A DNA stretch of 64,000 nt from Mallotus nudiflorus. Taxonomy: Eukaryota > Streptophyta > Magnoliopsida > Malpighiales > Euphorbiaceae. The stretch covers positions 62,001 to 126,000 of the forward strand of contig CANTUR010000818.1 of the NCBI GenBank assembly GCA_947683625.1, in the 5' to 3' direction. The notes under the pieces are model-generated. The model was not told where the DNA came from. It worked only from the letters and a program-made list of their open reading frames with translations, and searched no databases. The position numbers and the translations under genes are program-made. Shown one piece after another: positions 38,655 to 51,800 of the stretch (its first letter is position 1; each line of letters begins with the position of its first letter).

Positions 38655-39529
38655 TTATACCTTCTTTGGCTCATTACACTCATGAGCAAAGTGTCCCTTC
38701 TTTCTACAATTATAACACTTGTTCTTTATTTTGTTCTTATAGGGACAAGCCATTGATGCCTTTCCTTTTCCCTTATTGTCAATATTATTTCCAAAATGAC
38801 CTCCTTTGTGCCTTTTGGATCCTTTCCCCTTGTACCCACCATATGACCTGCACTTGAAGCTCTTGCCACCTTTTAAGCTTAAGCTAGCCATATACACATT
38901 AGTATTAGGTCTTGATGCCTCAATGCGATCTTCTTCTAGTTATAAATGACATGTAGCATCATTATAAGTCTTAATACTCTCATTATGGGTAAAATGCACC
39001 TTTATGTGCTCCCAATTATAAGGAAGTTATCAAATAACAGCCTGAACCTGTTATTCATCAATGAGAGTGTGACTAGCTTTATTTAGCTTACTAATCATAT
39101 TAGACATTTCTCTCAAGTGTGGTCCCATATTATGATTAGGGCATTTCTTATATGTATCAAACTTGATCATAATAAGTTTCTTAAGTTTAGTAACAGAAGT
39201 TCCACCAAACTTCAACTTAAGAGATTCCTACATCTCATTGGCAATATTATAATTCATGAGCTCATGCATGAGATCATTTTCCAAGTTTCTTAGCAACATA
39301 ATACTAGCCAATGAATTCATTTTCTTCCAGGCTTTATAAGCCTCAAGGTCCTTATGATGTTAGGCCATAGTGCCACCTTCAGGATTGTCCAAAACATGAT
39401 TCAAAACTTCAAGAGCCTTTTGCTCTTCTAGGACATACTGAATTTTCAAACTCCATATTTCATAATTATCCCTATTCAATTTTTCACTTTTGTTCAACTC
39501 AATAATAATATTCCTAGAAGTGGTAGCCA
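38655..39529 (-). pseudogene. gag: Ty1/copia gag remnant with CCHC zinc knuckle
   Basis: ATG at 39529 opens MATTSRNIIIELNKSEKLNR, typical of copia gag (UBN2 type). NYEIWSLKIQYVLEEQKALE and then MSNMISKLNKASHTLID follow. The C-terminus is Gly/Lys-rich and carries the knuckle CYNCRKKGHFAHEC at about 38670-38720. Several in-frame stops (TAA/TAG at about 39363, 39227, 39050 and 39030) kill the frame. It is continuous in order with the pol remnant. Confidence 0.88.
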
Positions 39530-41493
39530 TTTCATAAAGAAACTTCTACATGAATACATATTTGCACATGATTAATCAATGCCATTTTATATTAATAACT
39601 AGCATAACACACATAAAATTTGGCACAATTTTCAAATAAATAATTGATATTTTAGCATATAGTATAAAACCAAAAGCTCACTAAGTTTGACAATCATCAT
39701 CTACTACTATATGTTTGATTATCATTTATTTATCACATTGTGCAAATTTTCATCATATTAATTATTTAGTAATTTATTATTGATTACCCTTTTTTTTATG
39801 TTCAATTTCACAAAGAAATTAATATACAACATAAAAAATATGAACAATAAAAAAATTTTTATATTCACTAAGAATGGAAATATTTACATAGCCGAATACA
39901 ATAACTAAAAAAATCAACTAATTACACCCATTGAAAATGACCAAGAATAGACTTAATGAACTTATCATAAAGTTCTCTTAACAATTTATAACTATTATTG
40001 GGTATCAATTTAAAATTTGATCTAATACACCTCCCATTATGAAGTTTATAACAATTAGTGTAATGCTTGATTTTGTCTGCTACACATCATAAATGTTCAG
40101 GTACAAATTTTTTTACAACTGATTTGTACTCTTTAATTTCCATTTCCTTATCCCAAAGATAATTAAAAATCTGCTTGTGGTGAAATTCGAACAAAACCGA
40201 TCATGGAGTTACATACTTATCATGGTTTCTTATTAAACCACCTTTCTAAATAATTTGTTGGATTCTTGAATGCACATCAATTATATAATTACAAAATCAT
40301 TCAAATCATAAGGATTAAAGTTATAATCTATTTGTGTTTTCTTAAAATCCTAATCATTTTCTCAACTTTTTCTCGATGCGTTTGAGTTCTCATTACACAA
40401 AATTTTCTATAACAAGGAGCCATAATTTTCTATAACAAATACAGAAAAATTTTAATTAGTATACATATAATATACCAACTTTTGTAACAAATACAAAAGA
40501 AAAAAAGACAAATATTATATTATTTAATTTATAACACTAAGTGTCGTAAATAAAAAATAATTGATTAAAAATAATATACAAATCTTAATCACACCAAGTG
40601 ACTAAAAATAATTTCAAATAATAATTAATTACACCAAGTAATTAATAATTTTTTAAATAATAAATTTAATAAATTTTATTTATTAAAATAGTTTTAAGAA
40701 TAAATATAATATTTATTAAAAAAATCAATAAAAAAATAGCAAAAACATATCTTGACATGTGGGAGATTCAAGTTTCAAATCTTGATTGAAACAAAATAAA
40801 TAAACTTAATTAAAATTTTTATTTTAGGCATCAATTTCAACCTTTAGAAAAATATTTCAGTTTTAAGTTGCCAACTTTGAGAGATTGTAACTCTCAATTC
40901 CCTTATTCATTTACCATGCTATGCAATTTAACAGGTTAACCAACTTGCATATTTTCATTTAAACTTAAAAACTTAAACTTAAAGTTTTTGTAATTTAAGA
41001 TATTAACACTCAAAGTATGCCAATTAATTAGCATTTAACATTTTGTTAAATTTTGAATTTTTTTTTAGAATTTTATGTTCAACTAGCCAACTTCTAGATA
41101 TAATAACTTTCAAAATATATATCCAAAATCGGTAATCTATATATCCCTAAAAAGTTTGAAAGGTCTACTGCAATATAAACTCAATTTCATGCCTTAAAAT
41201 GTTACAAATATTAAGTTATAGATTTTCAAATTAGTCAACATAATACCATTTGAAGAAAACTTTAGAATGACAATGACAATTAGCAAACTTTGAAAACTCA
41301 TAACTCATTCATTTTTAATGAAAAAACATGATCTATTTATCAAATTAAAGCTTGCAATGTCTAATTTCATTCTATCATGACAAAAGAAACATATAACATA
41401 TATATATTTTTTAACCAAACATGATTCGTTAAACAAAACAATAAGCATATATGAAATCCAAGTCCTCCAACAACAAGGTAGTCATCAATATTA
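39530..41493. other. AT-rich sequence between copia gag and the Tat element
   Basis: No gene recognised. It may include the leader or 5' LTR of the copia element, but no PBS is visible near gag. The five bases just right of it (41494-41498, CTTCT) are the left target duplication of the Tat element. Confidence 0.4.
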
Positions 41494-41498
41494 CTTCT

Positions 41499-43480
41499 TA
41501 TAAACGGTGAGGTTTAGCATGTGCCCAAGTGTTTAGCAACTACAACACTATGTGAGCTCGAGGTCTATTAGGAAATATGAAATAGGTCATAAAGCTTACT
41601 CGAAAATAGAGTTGCCATCCGAATGAAAGCTGAGACACACTGTACAACAACTGGATCCTACGGAGGTTCCTAGAAGTTGTCATCAGAGATTGGGTTCAGA
41701 AATTGGGTATAGGTGTTTGAATGCCCACCTAACCTTGCAGTTGGCCTTCGTTTGTGTTTTGTAATTTATTACGCTTAATTATTCAATGATTTCTTTATTA
41801 CAATACCAATTGTAATTTTCTTTAAATAATTGTTGCATTTTATAATTAGGCCTAGATTTGCACATTAATTAAATTCATGTGACTCACCACGAATAAAGCA
41901 AACATTATAATTTACAACTATACATTCCAAATCAAGCGAGGAAGTGATTGAGGATTACAACATCTTATGCAAAATGAAAGTATAATAAATAGGAAATAAA
42001 CAAAAAATAAATTGAAATTAAATTGCTTGATTTAAGTAAAATCTCTCAAGAATTAATTAATAGGATAAATAATTGATGATTAAAAATCATCGATGAATCC
42101 CTACAACAAAAAAAATGTTAGTTCCTTGAAATACATAAAGATCTTATATAAAAATCCATAAAATCAACTTATGAATCAATTTTGTAAAATAAAGAGACGA
42201 AGTCACAAAAAAAAATTAATCGAATGACATTGTAGGTTAACTATACAAGATAGACTTGAGTATGCTAAGACCTACTCATGCATGGAAACCCTATACAATC
42301 TACAAAAAATGAGACAAGGTCGTATGAGACCCTGTCAGAGTGACGATTGCCTCATGACAATGAGGCGACATGGTTTGTTGAGGCTATGCCATAAATAAAC
42401 TCATGATGGCCTATCAAAGTGGCAATCACCTCTGTGAAGAGGCAATCACCTTATAGCAATGGGGCGATGCCTCTCAATCAATAGGCTCAAACGACTCTCA
42501 AACTGGCAAACTTTCACTTCAAGTAAAAATCTATTATTGCAAATATGCTAGATACATAATTACATTTAAAGTTCAGTGAATCATGTTAAAAGCAAGGCAT
42601 ATTATAAATAATAAATATAAGGTACTCAATAAAAAGCTAGTAAATGGATAAATTAGAGGTTATATAAGCAAGTAAAAAAGAATCATGCAAATCTATAAGT
42701 CAAGCTTGGAAAGAATTGAGATAATTACTGAAGAATGAGCTTTCAAAATATTGGCCCTTAGAAATGATTAGGAATGTTGGTCTTCCCTTGAACGCAAGCT
42801 TCTTCCCTTTCCTTCTTAAGAAAAATCCACCTTTCTAGGCTTTTCTCCTCTCAAGAACGTTTTTACTCCCTCCCCTTAAAGCTCTTTTCCCTTTGAAACT
42901 TCCTTCCTTTCCTAAGTCTTTTCTAATTGCTAAGAGTCTCTACACTGCCAAAAAGATCCTCTTTCTCTGTCTCTCTTTTCTCCTTTTATTCATACCTCTA
43001 GCCCATTCCCCTATTACTCTCATATATCATTGCATTTTCTAGCCTTTTTCTTCTCCCAAATATTTCTTTTTCAAACCAAAGGTTGAGTTCCAAAGGAAGT
43101 AGGCCCACTAAGTTGGCTACCATGGTCACTTCTGTAGTTAATGCAGAGGCAAGTGGCTGCTGTAGAGGCAGCACCTCTATGATGATGCAATTATCTCCTC
43201 AGCTACTGCTATAGAGCATTCACCTTTTCAAAGAGGCGTTTGCTTCTCTGGCCTACCGTGCACTGGGTTTGATAGGTCTAAGCAGTTTGGACTAGTTTTG
43301 TAAGGTTTTTAGGCTTGTTTATCAGTTTCCATCCCACAAGCTCATTTTTGAGAAGATTTAAGATTTCTTTCTTGCATTCAAGTTTTATATCTCTTGTTAT
43401 CAGGCTTTATTATGGGCTGATTAAACCAAGCATCCACAGTTTCTCCCTTTATCATGGGTCAATCAAGTTGGGTGTCTACA
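41499..43480 (-). repeat. 3' LTR of the Tat element
   Basis: 1982 bp. On the minus strand it begins TGTAGACACCCAAC and ends CCGTTTATA, an unusual TG...TA LTR. It carries palindrome arrays at about 42348-42475 and 43143-43245 and aligns along its length with 57951-59944. Confidence 0.88.
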
Positions 43481-43494
43481 GTTTACCCCTTGAT
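43481..43494 (-). other. Polypurine tract of the Tat element
   Basis: Minus strand reads AAGGGGTAAAC directly before the LTR start TGTAGACA. Confidence 0.75.
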
Positions 43495-43689
43495 TTTTTA
43501 AAAACCAAATGCATGCAATGATAATTTTTTGAAAAATCACATGCATAATAAAAAGAGCATGATAAACAACATACCTGATTCTTGAGTTTCACTCGAGAGT
43601 TGAATTCTTCAATCTCAAAATGTGACCATGATCCTCTTGTTTGCCTGGCTTGATCAACCACTCATTAATATTTGGTAACTTGTCTAAAA

Positions 43690-44160
43690 ATGATAATCCT
43701 TAGGTTTTCCTGGCCTGATACATCACTTAACTGAAATAAAGACTCTCGAGTTTTCATGGCTCGATTGTCACTTAACTGAAACACAGACTCTTAAGTTTTC
43801 TTGGCCTGATTGCCATTCAACTGATTCTTAAGTTTTCCTAGCTCGATCACCACTTGACAAAGACTTCAAGTTTTCTTGGCTCAATAGTCACTTAACTAAA
43901 GTATGAACTTTGGGGATACAACCCAAACAATCCTTTTTGAATCACGAGCTTTAGGGATATAACCCAAACAACCCTTTCTGAATCATGAGCTTTATGGATA
44001 CGACATGAACAACCCTTTCTTAATCATGAGCTTCAAGGATACAACCCAAATAGCCCTTCCAATCCTTAGGTTTTCTTGGCCCATTCTTCACTCGACTAAA
44101 ATGGAGACTCCCTAGTTTTCCTGGCTCGATCGTCATTCAACCTAGGAAATCAACTAAAGA
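43690..44160. repeat. Tandem repeats in the Tat 3' untranslated region (two families)
   Basis: Family B has four units of exactly 41 bp starting at 43905, 43946, 43987 and 44028 (GAGCTTTAGGGATAYAACCC core). Family A has about six units of 36-48 bp around AAGTTTTCTTGGCTCGAT...CACTTAACTGAAA, at about 43694-43900 and again at 44070-44150. Both lie just upstream of the polypurine tract in element orientation. Confidence 0.88.
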
Positions 44161-44264
44161 ACTTTCATTTAACAACCTCGATTCTTGAGACATACTTGAG
44201 GAAATTCTTTCCATCATTATCACCATTTTTTTTAAAAGACCTAACTTAAACCCTCCTTTCAGCT

Positions 44265-46785
44265 ATGAAAACACACTTTTCTTCTCTCTTTCTTTTTTTT
44301 CTTTTTTCTTCTCCTTTCTTCCTTCTCTTCTCTTTTTTTTTTCTTTTCCTTCTTCTTTCCTATGCACCTACTCTTTTGAAAATAAATGAAGAGAGGATGC
44401 CGTCACTACCCGAGTGGGATTATATTCCTCCTTTTGTAAACACTCCACGTAGCCTTGGATTGTCAAAGGGAGATACAATCCCTCTCTTGATGGATTTGAG
44501 GAATCATATTTATTCTTTCAGCATTCAAAGAGGTTAGTTCTTAAATCCTTCTCATTTTTTTGCAAATTATATCATATTAGACCGTATTTATGTTCATTTA
44601 TTATAGATGATTGAAAATTAGATTAATTGATCATGCATTTATGATTTTAGGTGAAAAAGAAATAAAAATTGTTCATTGTGTAGAGACGATCACCTCTTTA
44701 TTAAGGTGATCACCTTATTGATAAGGTGATTGCTTCATTAAAAAGGGATCACATCTGTGCCAACACATAGGGGATCACCTCATGTGTAGGGGTAATCGTA
44801 TATGTGATGAGACGATTGCCTCTTCCATAAGGCAATGCACCTTTATGATAAGGCAAACGAGCCTGTCTATGATCACTTAGTTATTTCACTTTGAAAAATA
44901 ACAAAATAGAGCGATATTTATTGAACTTCCCTTCTCTTTTGCAATATGATGCACATACATTTAAAAGTGCCCAAAACTTCCACAAGGCCCAGGTTTTCTA
45001 TAATGCCTTGACCGATGACCAAAAAGACTCGATCCAGGACACCAGATTTGAGGACTTTATATTGTCGCTTCCTTTGGAGTAAGGTCAGACAGACTATCAG
45101 CCACTCCACATGTTGATGGAGAGGTGGTTTGACATGACACACACCTTCCACCTTCCATTCGTGGAGCTCACTCTAGATCCTATCTCTTTTGCTGCTATCA
45201 CTAGGATCACGCGTGCCAGAGATATTGTTTCGCTTGACATGAGTCTTCACCAGTTAACCCCAAATAAGTCATCTTACATTAAGCGCCTTCTAGGTATGGT
45301 CCCAAACATAAAGGGGACCCATACCCTCAAACTTGACTCAATTCAGAGCTTTTATACCAGGGATAGAGTTACGGTAATGGTCACTCCCTATGAGATTGAG
45401 CATATGGTGCGTACCTTTTTGGTTTATTTTCTCGGCACCACCTTCTTTGCTAACATCACCAGCTCGATAGATCTGATGTTCCTGCTGCCTCTCTGGGACT
45501 TGGATCATGTGTCTTCACTTGATTAAGGCAACTGTGTCTTGGCCTACTTATACCAGAGCATGGATGAGGTGGTCCATGGGGCTAAGAGATTTTATGGCTT
45601 CTAGCACGTTGTACTGGTAAGTTCCACTGCCCTATCTTCTTGAGTCATTTTAATCTTTGCTCACTGACATCTACTATCCCTTTTTGTTTTATAGGTTTGG
45701 GCCTTAAAGCTAAAACTGCTCGTTGGTGTGCTGTTAGTAGGGGATGATTTACCCGTCATTGATAGGTGGGGTGGTAGCCGTATTATGAAGAGATATTTGG
45801 CCAAGCTATCGAGTCTAGTACCTTGGTAAGCAAATTCTGAACTAGAACTGTGGAGCTGGTGCGAGGCGTGTGCCTAAATCCCCTATGAGGAGTATACTGT
45901 GGACTCATGAGCTAGAGGGCATTGAACTGGATTAGGCTATCATTGTAGAGCCAGTTGTGGACCATACTATTCAGATTAAGAGCCGGTACATGGAGTTCAT
46001 TCGGACTCACCTCTTGTTGATAATTCCCTTGACTGTTGCCTCCACTTCTTAGGTAATTATTTGATACTTCCTTTTTTATTCAGAATTGTCATGCCCTGAT
46101 ATGGTTTTCTCTTATTTTTAGGCTAGAACAACTAGACTTACACCCCAGGCTAGACCTCAGGTGCGAGAGAGAGAGAGAGCCTCTGAGATGCCATTTGAAT
46201 CCAAGCAGAGAGGGGACTTCGACTGCGGCTGAGGAGATGAGACCCCCCACCACCTCTAGCTCCCAGTTTATCACTAGTAGTTTCATTCATACCCCCGATT
46301 CTTTGGCTCATTGATGGGTTCCTCCTAGAGAGTTATCTCATTAATTCTTAACCTTAGATGAGGAGCTCACATCTGCATGTACTCCTGGGGATGCCACTCA
46401 CGTGAGTTTGATCTTAACCTGTCTCCTGAATCATCCTCAACACATTTGTCAGTTTTAACATTCTTTCAATAACATATATTCTTTTGGAGCAAGGCCTATA
46501 CATGTATCGGATGATTGAGGCCTAGAGGGACCATATACTGGACATCACCCAACAGTGGAGGGTAATAATCTTTCCTACACCTATATGCATTCATGCTTGT
46601 ATGATTTACTAACCTATGATATGTTTGAACAGGATCATAATGAGGCTAACCAGGTGAGGATTGCCACCCTCGAGCAATAGATTGAAGTTCTCCAGATCAA
46701 CAAGGATGACGACGATGATAAGGATGGTGGCGATGGTGGCACTGGAGGAGGGGATGACCTTGAGGGCACTGAGTCATATTCTTGA
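44265..46785 (+). pseudogene. Antisense PMD (plant mobile domain) gene of the Tat element, broken, with introns
   Basis: The first exon, at about 44265-44533, includes SLPEWDYIPPFVNTPRSLGL. An intron filled with palindromes follows. The second part (about 44891-45620) has LSLPLE*GQTDYQPLHMLME, RWFDMTHTFHLPFVELTLDP, ISFAAITRI, VRTFLVYFLGTTFFAN and DLDHVSSLD, followed by YLYQSMDEVVHGAKRFYGF. This is the order of plant-mobile-domain proteins (LPFGEMTITPLDFAAITGL-like core). More exons follow (45692-46785). They end in a coiled-coil-like TLEQQIEVLQINKDD and a run of Asp and Gly, typical of such C-termini. TAA/TAG codons at about 45080 and 45524 interrupt it. The gene is antisense to gag-pol. PMD function in transposons is unknown; host PMD proteins (MAIN/MAIL1) act in gene silencing. 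Confidence 0.75.
44684..44870. repeat. Imperfect-palindrome array in the PMD gene intron
   Basis: At least six related words occur: GAGACGATCACCTC, AAGGTGATCACCTT, AAGGTGATTGCTTC, GGGGATCACCTC, GAGACGATTGCCTC and AAGGCAATGCACCT. The words are short stem-forming variants of GAGGCGATCGCCTC. Confidence 0.85.
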
Positions 46786-47032
46786 TAGACTAGGATCTAT
46801 GAATTATCCCCTTTTTGACTACTGATATTGTTTATCTATTTACTTTTGACATTTGCACATTTTATCTTTTATTAATCGGATGCTTGCAAAATTTTATTTT
46901 ATCTTAATGAATTTTTATTTTTGGATACAATTTTAGCATCGATAATTACATAGATGTCCCTTTTTACTGCTATATTTCAATTTGCAAGGCTGGGATTATT
47001 ATGATCCTTCAGAAGCTTATTGATTATCATTA

Positions 47033-47152
47033 GAGAGGCAATGGTTTTCTACTGAAGAGGTGATCACCTCATGGCCTGCTATTGAAGAGGTGATCGCCTC
47101 TACGTACTGAGGTGGCACCTCTTTAATGAGGGGATCGCCTCATCACTAGGTC
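47033..47152. repeat. Imperfect-palindrome array before the DUF7745-like gene
   Basis: Words include GAAGAGGTGATCACCTCATG, GAAGAGGTGATCGCCTCTAC, GAGGTGGCACCTC and GAGGGGATCGCCTC. This is the same family as in the LTRs. Confidence 0.85.
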
Positions 47153-47261
47153 AGTTTCTTCCCTTTTTAAGCTCCCAATCCTTTACCTCCAACCACAATT
47201 TTAGACATCTTCACCCTAAACCTCTATTCTCTCTCACTAAATAACTTTAGTAGCTTGAATT

Positions 47262-48500
47262 ATGACCGAAAGAAGCCTTAAAATGCTACAATCGATATTA
47301 AAGAGCTTAAACAACACATTATGGGCCAAATTGGAGTTATTTCACTTGTCCGTCTTCAAATCACTTCATTCTAAAGGAATTAACTTCCCATTTCTTCATG
47401 CAGTATCTCAATTATGGGATCCTTAAAAACACATTTTTTAATTCAATACGGTTGAGTTATGTCCTTTACCAGAGGAGCTTGAAGCCCTTCTAGGTTTTCA
47501 AATGGATTCTTCATGCCAATTTGCAATCCCTACGCTTAGAATTCTAGATTCTCATTCTATTCAATATTAGAGGGCCCGGTTGTTCAATCTTCTACCCCAT
47601 TCTTCATCTTACTACCTTTTTGGCTTAGAGGTTACATTAAAACCCTTCCTTAAACTATCTTAGACGTAGATAAGGGAGAAGTCACTGGCCTCGGATAATG
47701 GCCCTTTGCTTGTATGCCCAATTCTTACTTGCCTTTCCATTTGGAAACTGTGATTCAAAACTCCTATATATTCTAAAGCAAGTGGAAGCGAGACTCAATC
47801 TATTCCCCCTTATTCTAGTAGAAACCATAATTGGACTGGACAACTTCATACGGACCAAGTAATTTTCTGGATGTCCATTCTTATTGGAGGTGAGCTTCCT
47901 ATTTTTTGACTTCCATTTTCTGATTTGCTACCACTTTTACTTACCCATCACTCCTATAGATATGGTTCCATGAAAAGCTGAGACTAATTGAGCCTCCCCG
48001 AGACATAGCACGATATAGAGCCAAATATTATATAACTAGAAAATTGTATCCCATATTAGAGAACATTCAAAGTTGGCTATCCACATTCCTTAACACTTTA
48101 ATCCAATGGATGTGCCCATAGTGGATGTTGCAACATGTGACCATTCGGTCTTACACTTATTATGTTTTGGTTGCTGACCTTCATTTTGCCACCTTCTACA
48201 ATCCTACCAGTCTCTGTCACTAATATGGGCAAAAGCAACTAATAGTGGAGTTAGTGCATTAGTTCGAGCTAGGACCTCTCACCTAGAACTTCCTAGATAA
48301 CCTAGTGGCTACTTGGCCTCTTAGAATCATTCAGAGGAACATATACTACAATAAGGATTTGACCACTGATGATTATTACAAGGCATGGATTCAATTGCAA
48401 TAAGCATAAAGAGATAAGTTTATTAGAAATAAAAGAACTAGGGAATTACAAGCATCAAGTGCTCGTGATGTTCAACTAAAGAGAAAAAAACAAAATTAGT
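47262..48500 (+). pseudogene. Antisense DUF7745-type gene of the Tat element, broken
   Basis: The frame pieces match the pattern of plant DUF7745 proteins, which are relatives of plant-mobile-domain genes. At about 47325-47510 a Leu-rich helix is followed by AVSQLWDP and then LCPLPEELEALLGF. At about 47840 there is HTDQVIFWMSILIGG. From 47957 there is IWFHEKLRLIEPPRDIARYR, then YILENIQSWLSTF-like, YTYYVLVADLHFATFYNPTS and KDLTTDDYYKAW. A Lys/Arg-rich end (RDVQLKRKKQN) stops near 48500. Stops (for example at about 48126 and 48229) and frameshifts show decay. An intron-like step lies near 47890-47955. It is convergent with pol, whose 3' end is about 370 bp away. The family name is from memory of the motif pattern. 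Confidence 0.6.
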
Positions 48501-48867
48501 TTATGAATTAACTCATCGTTTCTATTTTGTTAGATAAAGTTTTCCTTCTTAGTTAAACAATTTATAATAGACACTTAATGTAATTTTTAACAAAATTCAA
48601 AGCAATTTATTTCATTTAATTTGAGCACAATATGAATATACATTTTGCTTCTGACACATCTCATGTCATTAGTTGATTTTTCCTTGCAAGTTTTCTAACT
48701 AATCATTTTCATCTCTCTTTCTCTCCTTTTGAATTGTCCTTAACTTTTGCCTGGACTACCTCTTTCGAGGTTTTCAATCCAGTAGGACTATTTATTTTTT
48801 TGATTTTTGTCTCTAAATTTTACTTAGACAACCTCTTTTTAAGCTTTTCTCCCTAGCAATACTTTTA

Positions 48868-51800
48868 TAAAAAGTACTTCTTAAGCTTGTCCAAGTTGAT
48901 AGGCTCTCAGAATTCATTTCTTTCCTTGGAGAACAAATTGTTCACCATATATGGACCCTCTTAATTCTGCTTTAATTTCCTTTATAGATCAATTATAATC
49001 AGCTTTGTAAGCTTCATCACTAAGTCTCCTCTTTGATCTTTCCTGGCTTGATTTTCTTATTTTAAGATTGGGCTATCCTCTTTGGATATAGCTAAAAATG
49101 ATAGATAGCCTTCATCCTCTTCTTATCCAATAATGTCAGCTATGCCAATTGACTTTCCAACCATTAGTATTTAGGGATCTTAGATTCTAAGAGAACCCTT
49201 AGTGATTAAATCTCAAATTCTATTAGCAACACGGCTTTGCACCCATACACTAAGGAATACGAAGTGGCACCCATTGAAGTTCTAGTAGTAGTTCAGTATC
49301 CCTATAATGGAAATTATAAGTGATATGGCCAATCCTAATAATTCTCCATCATCTTAGCCAGGATCTTCTTTACGTTCTTATTTGCAGCTTCCATTGCTCC
49401 ATTTGCCTATGGTCTATATGGAGATGATCTATGGTGTTTGATTTTGTAGTCCCTAAACAGTGCAGCTGTCTCTACCCAAAATTAAACACCATTATTAGTG
49501 ACGATGTGATGAGGAAACCCGTATCTATAGATTATATTCTTCTAAATAAACTTTAACATTTACTTCAAGCTGACTATATTATAGGACTCAGCCTCGACCC
49601 ATTTGAGAAATAGTCTATTGCCACGAAATGTATCGATGACCATTTGATGCCCTTAGCCTTATTTCTCCTATGATATCAATTCCCTATGCTATCAATGGCT
49701 AAGGAGAAGTAATGCCTTGGAGCTTTATAGATGGCAAATGGCTCACATCCCTATAAGCTTAGCAGTTATGGCATTTCTTTACAAACTTGACACAATCTGT
49801 TTTTATGGTGATCCAAAAATAACCTTAATGGGCTATTTTCTTTACTAGGATTGTCTAGTTCATATGTGGCCCGCACACTCCTTCATGAATCACTTCCAAA
49901 AGTTTTTGAGCGTCCTTTTTATTAACACATCTCAAGTGGACACCAGTAGATATTATTTTATACAACATTCTATTATGGCTAATGAACTGCTGGGATAGCA
50001 TTTGTAGAGACATCCTTTCTTTTTTGTCAGCATCCTCAAGGAATTTTCTTATCTCTAAGTATCTCTACAAATCAATAAACCAAGGCTTCTCAGCGGTATC
50101 CATCGGCATTACCCTCATTTCTTTATAGCAAAAGGTTCAAGACTTTGCTAATATTAGGGGCCTAACCTCTGTTTGTTTTCCACTTTCCCATATAGAAGCC
50201 AGAGTAGCTAGAGCATCAATTATATGGTTCTCTTCTATCAGTAGATGAATAAATTTACATTGAGTAAAAGACAACAAAATAGCAGCCAAATAATCCTAAT
50301 ATGGACACAACATGTCTTCCTTTACTTCCCACTTATTAGAAGCTTGTTTTACTACCAACATTGAATTTCGTAAATGGTAACATCCTTTACCCCATACTAC
50401 ACAATGCTTCTAAATTAAAGATGCAAACCTCGTACTCTGCTTGATTGTTTGTCACCTCGAATGCAAGTCTTTTTGCCATTAGGATCATTTCTCCTTCTAG
50501 CATGATAATGATTATACCAACACCCGCCCCTTTATTGTTGATGACTCCATCAAAGTACATTTTCTATCCTTGTACCTCTATGGGCCTCAAATGTTCATTA
50601 GGAAATTCCAACTCCCAATCTTGCTCATCAACTATTGGGTTATAAGCTAAAAAGTTTACTATCGCTCTTCCTTTTACTACTTTCTTCGCCACATAATCAA
50701 TGTCAAATTCAGTGAGCAGTACTAACCATCTGGCTAGCTTTCCTATGAGTGAGGGAGTTTGTTAAAGGTACCTGAGGGGATCATGTCTAGAAATCGCCTG
50801 TACTCCATAGGATTGAAAGTAATGTCGGAGCTTCTTCATCACCCAAATTATAGCCAGACACATTTTCTCTACAAGACCGTAATTGGCTTCATACTGTAGG
50901 AGCTTTTAACTTAATTAGTACACTACGTGTTCAATTTTCTCTTCATTTTTTTGAGCTAGCATTGCCCCTATTGCATCCTTTTCAATTGCCAGATATAGGA
51001 TTAAAGGTTTACCTAGCTTTGGCAGCTGTAAAACTAGAGGATTCATCAAATAATTCTTATTAGCTTTGAAAGCTTATTGACATTTGCCATCCCATACCAT
51101 GGGTTGATTATTCTTTAGGAGCTTGAAGATCGGCTTACACACAGTAGTCAAATTAGCTATAAAACTGCTAATATACTATAAATACCTTATGAACCCTCTT
51201 ACTTCTTTTGCATTCTTTAGTGTGGGAATTTCCTTAATTTCCTTAACCTTATCTAGGTCCACTTATATTCCCCTCTGATTGACAATGTGTCCTAGTAATT
51301 TACTGGATGTTACCATAATATCATACTTCTTTGAGTTTAGTCTAAGATTGTGATTTTCTACTCTTGCTAGGAACTTTTCTAAAGCTTTAAAGTTCCCCTC
51401 TCTAGTTATAGACTTCATCATCATATCATCCACGTACACTTTTACTCTTTATGGATCGTATCATGCAATAGAGTAGTTGCCATCCTTTAATAAGTAGCTT
51501 CTACATTTTTTAATTCGAATGGCATTATCTGATAATAATAGATACCCTACTCGATGATGAATGATGTCTTCAACTTGTCTATTACTACCATAATGATCTG
51601 GTTATACCTTGAGAACCCATCCATGAAAGAGTACATTACACTAGAAGCTGTGCTATCAACCAATGTATTGATGTGTGGCAGTGGAAAATCATCCTTTGGG
51701 CAAGCCTTATTCTGGTCTCTGTAGTCCACATTTTGACCCTCCCATCCTTTTTATGGACTAGAACTATGTTTGCCAACCATTGAGTGTCCTCTACCACCGC

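Noticed and set aside
42340..47160. Repeated GAGGCGATCGCCTC words with spacers, considered as a CRISPR-like array
   Set aside because: Repeats are short, variable and irregularly spaced, the genome is a plant, and the words lie in LTRs and introns.
50445..50645. 66-codon plus-strand frame
   Set aside because: It is the antisense shadow of the Tat RNase H domain.
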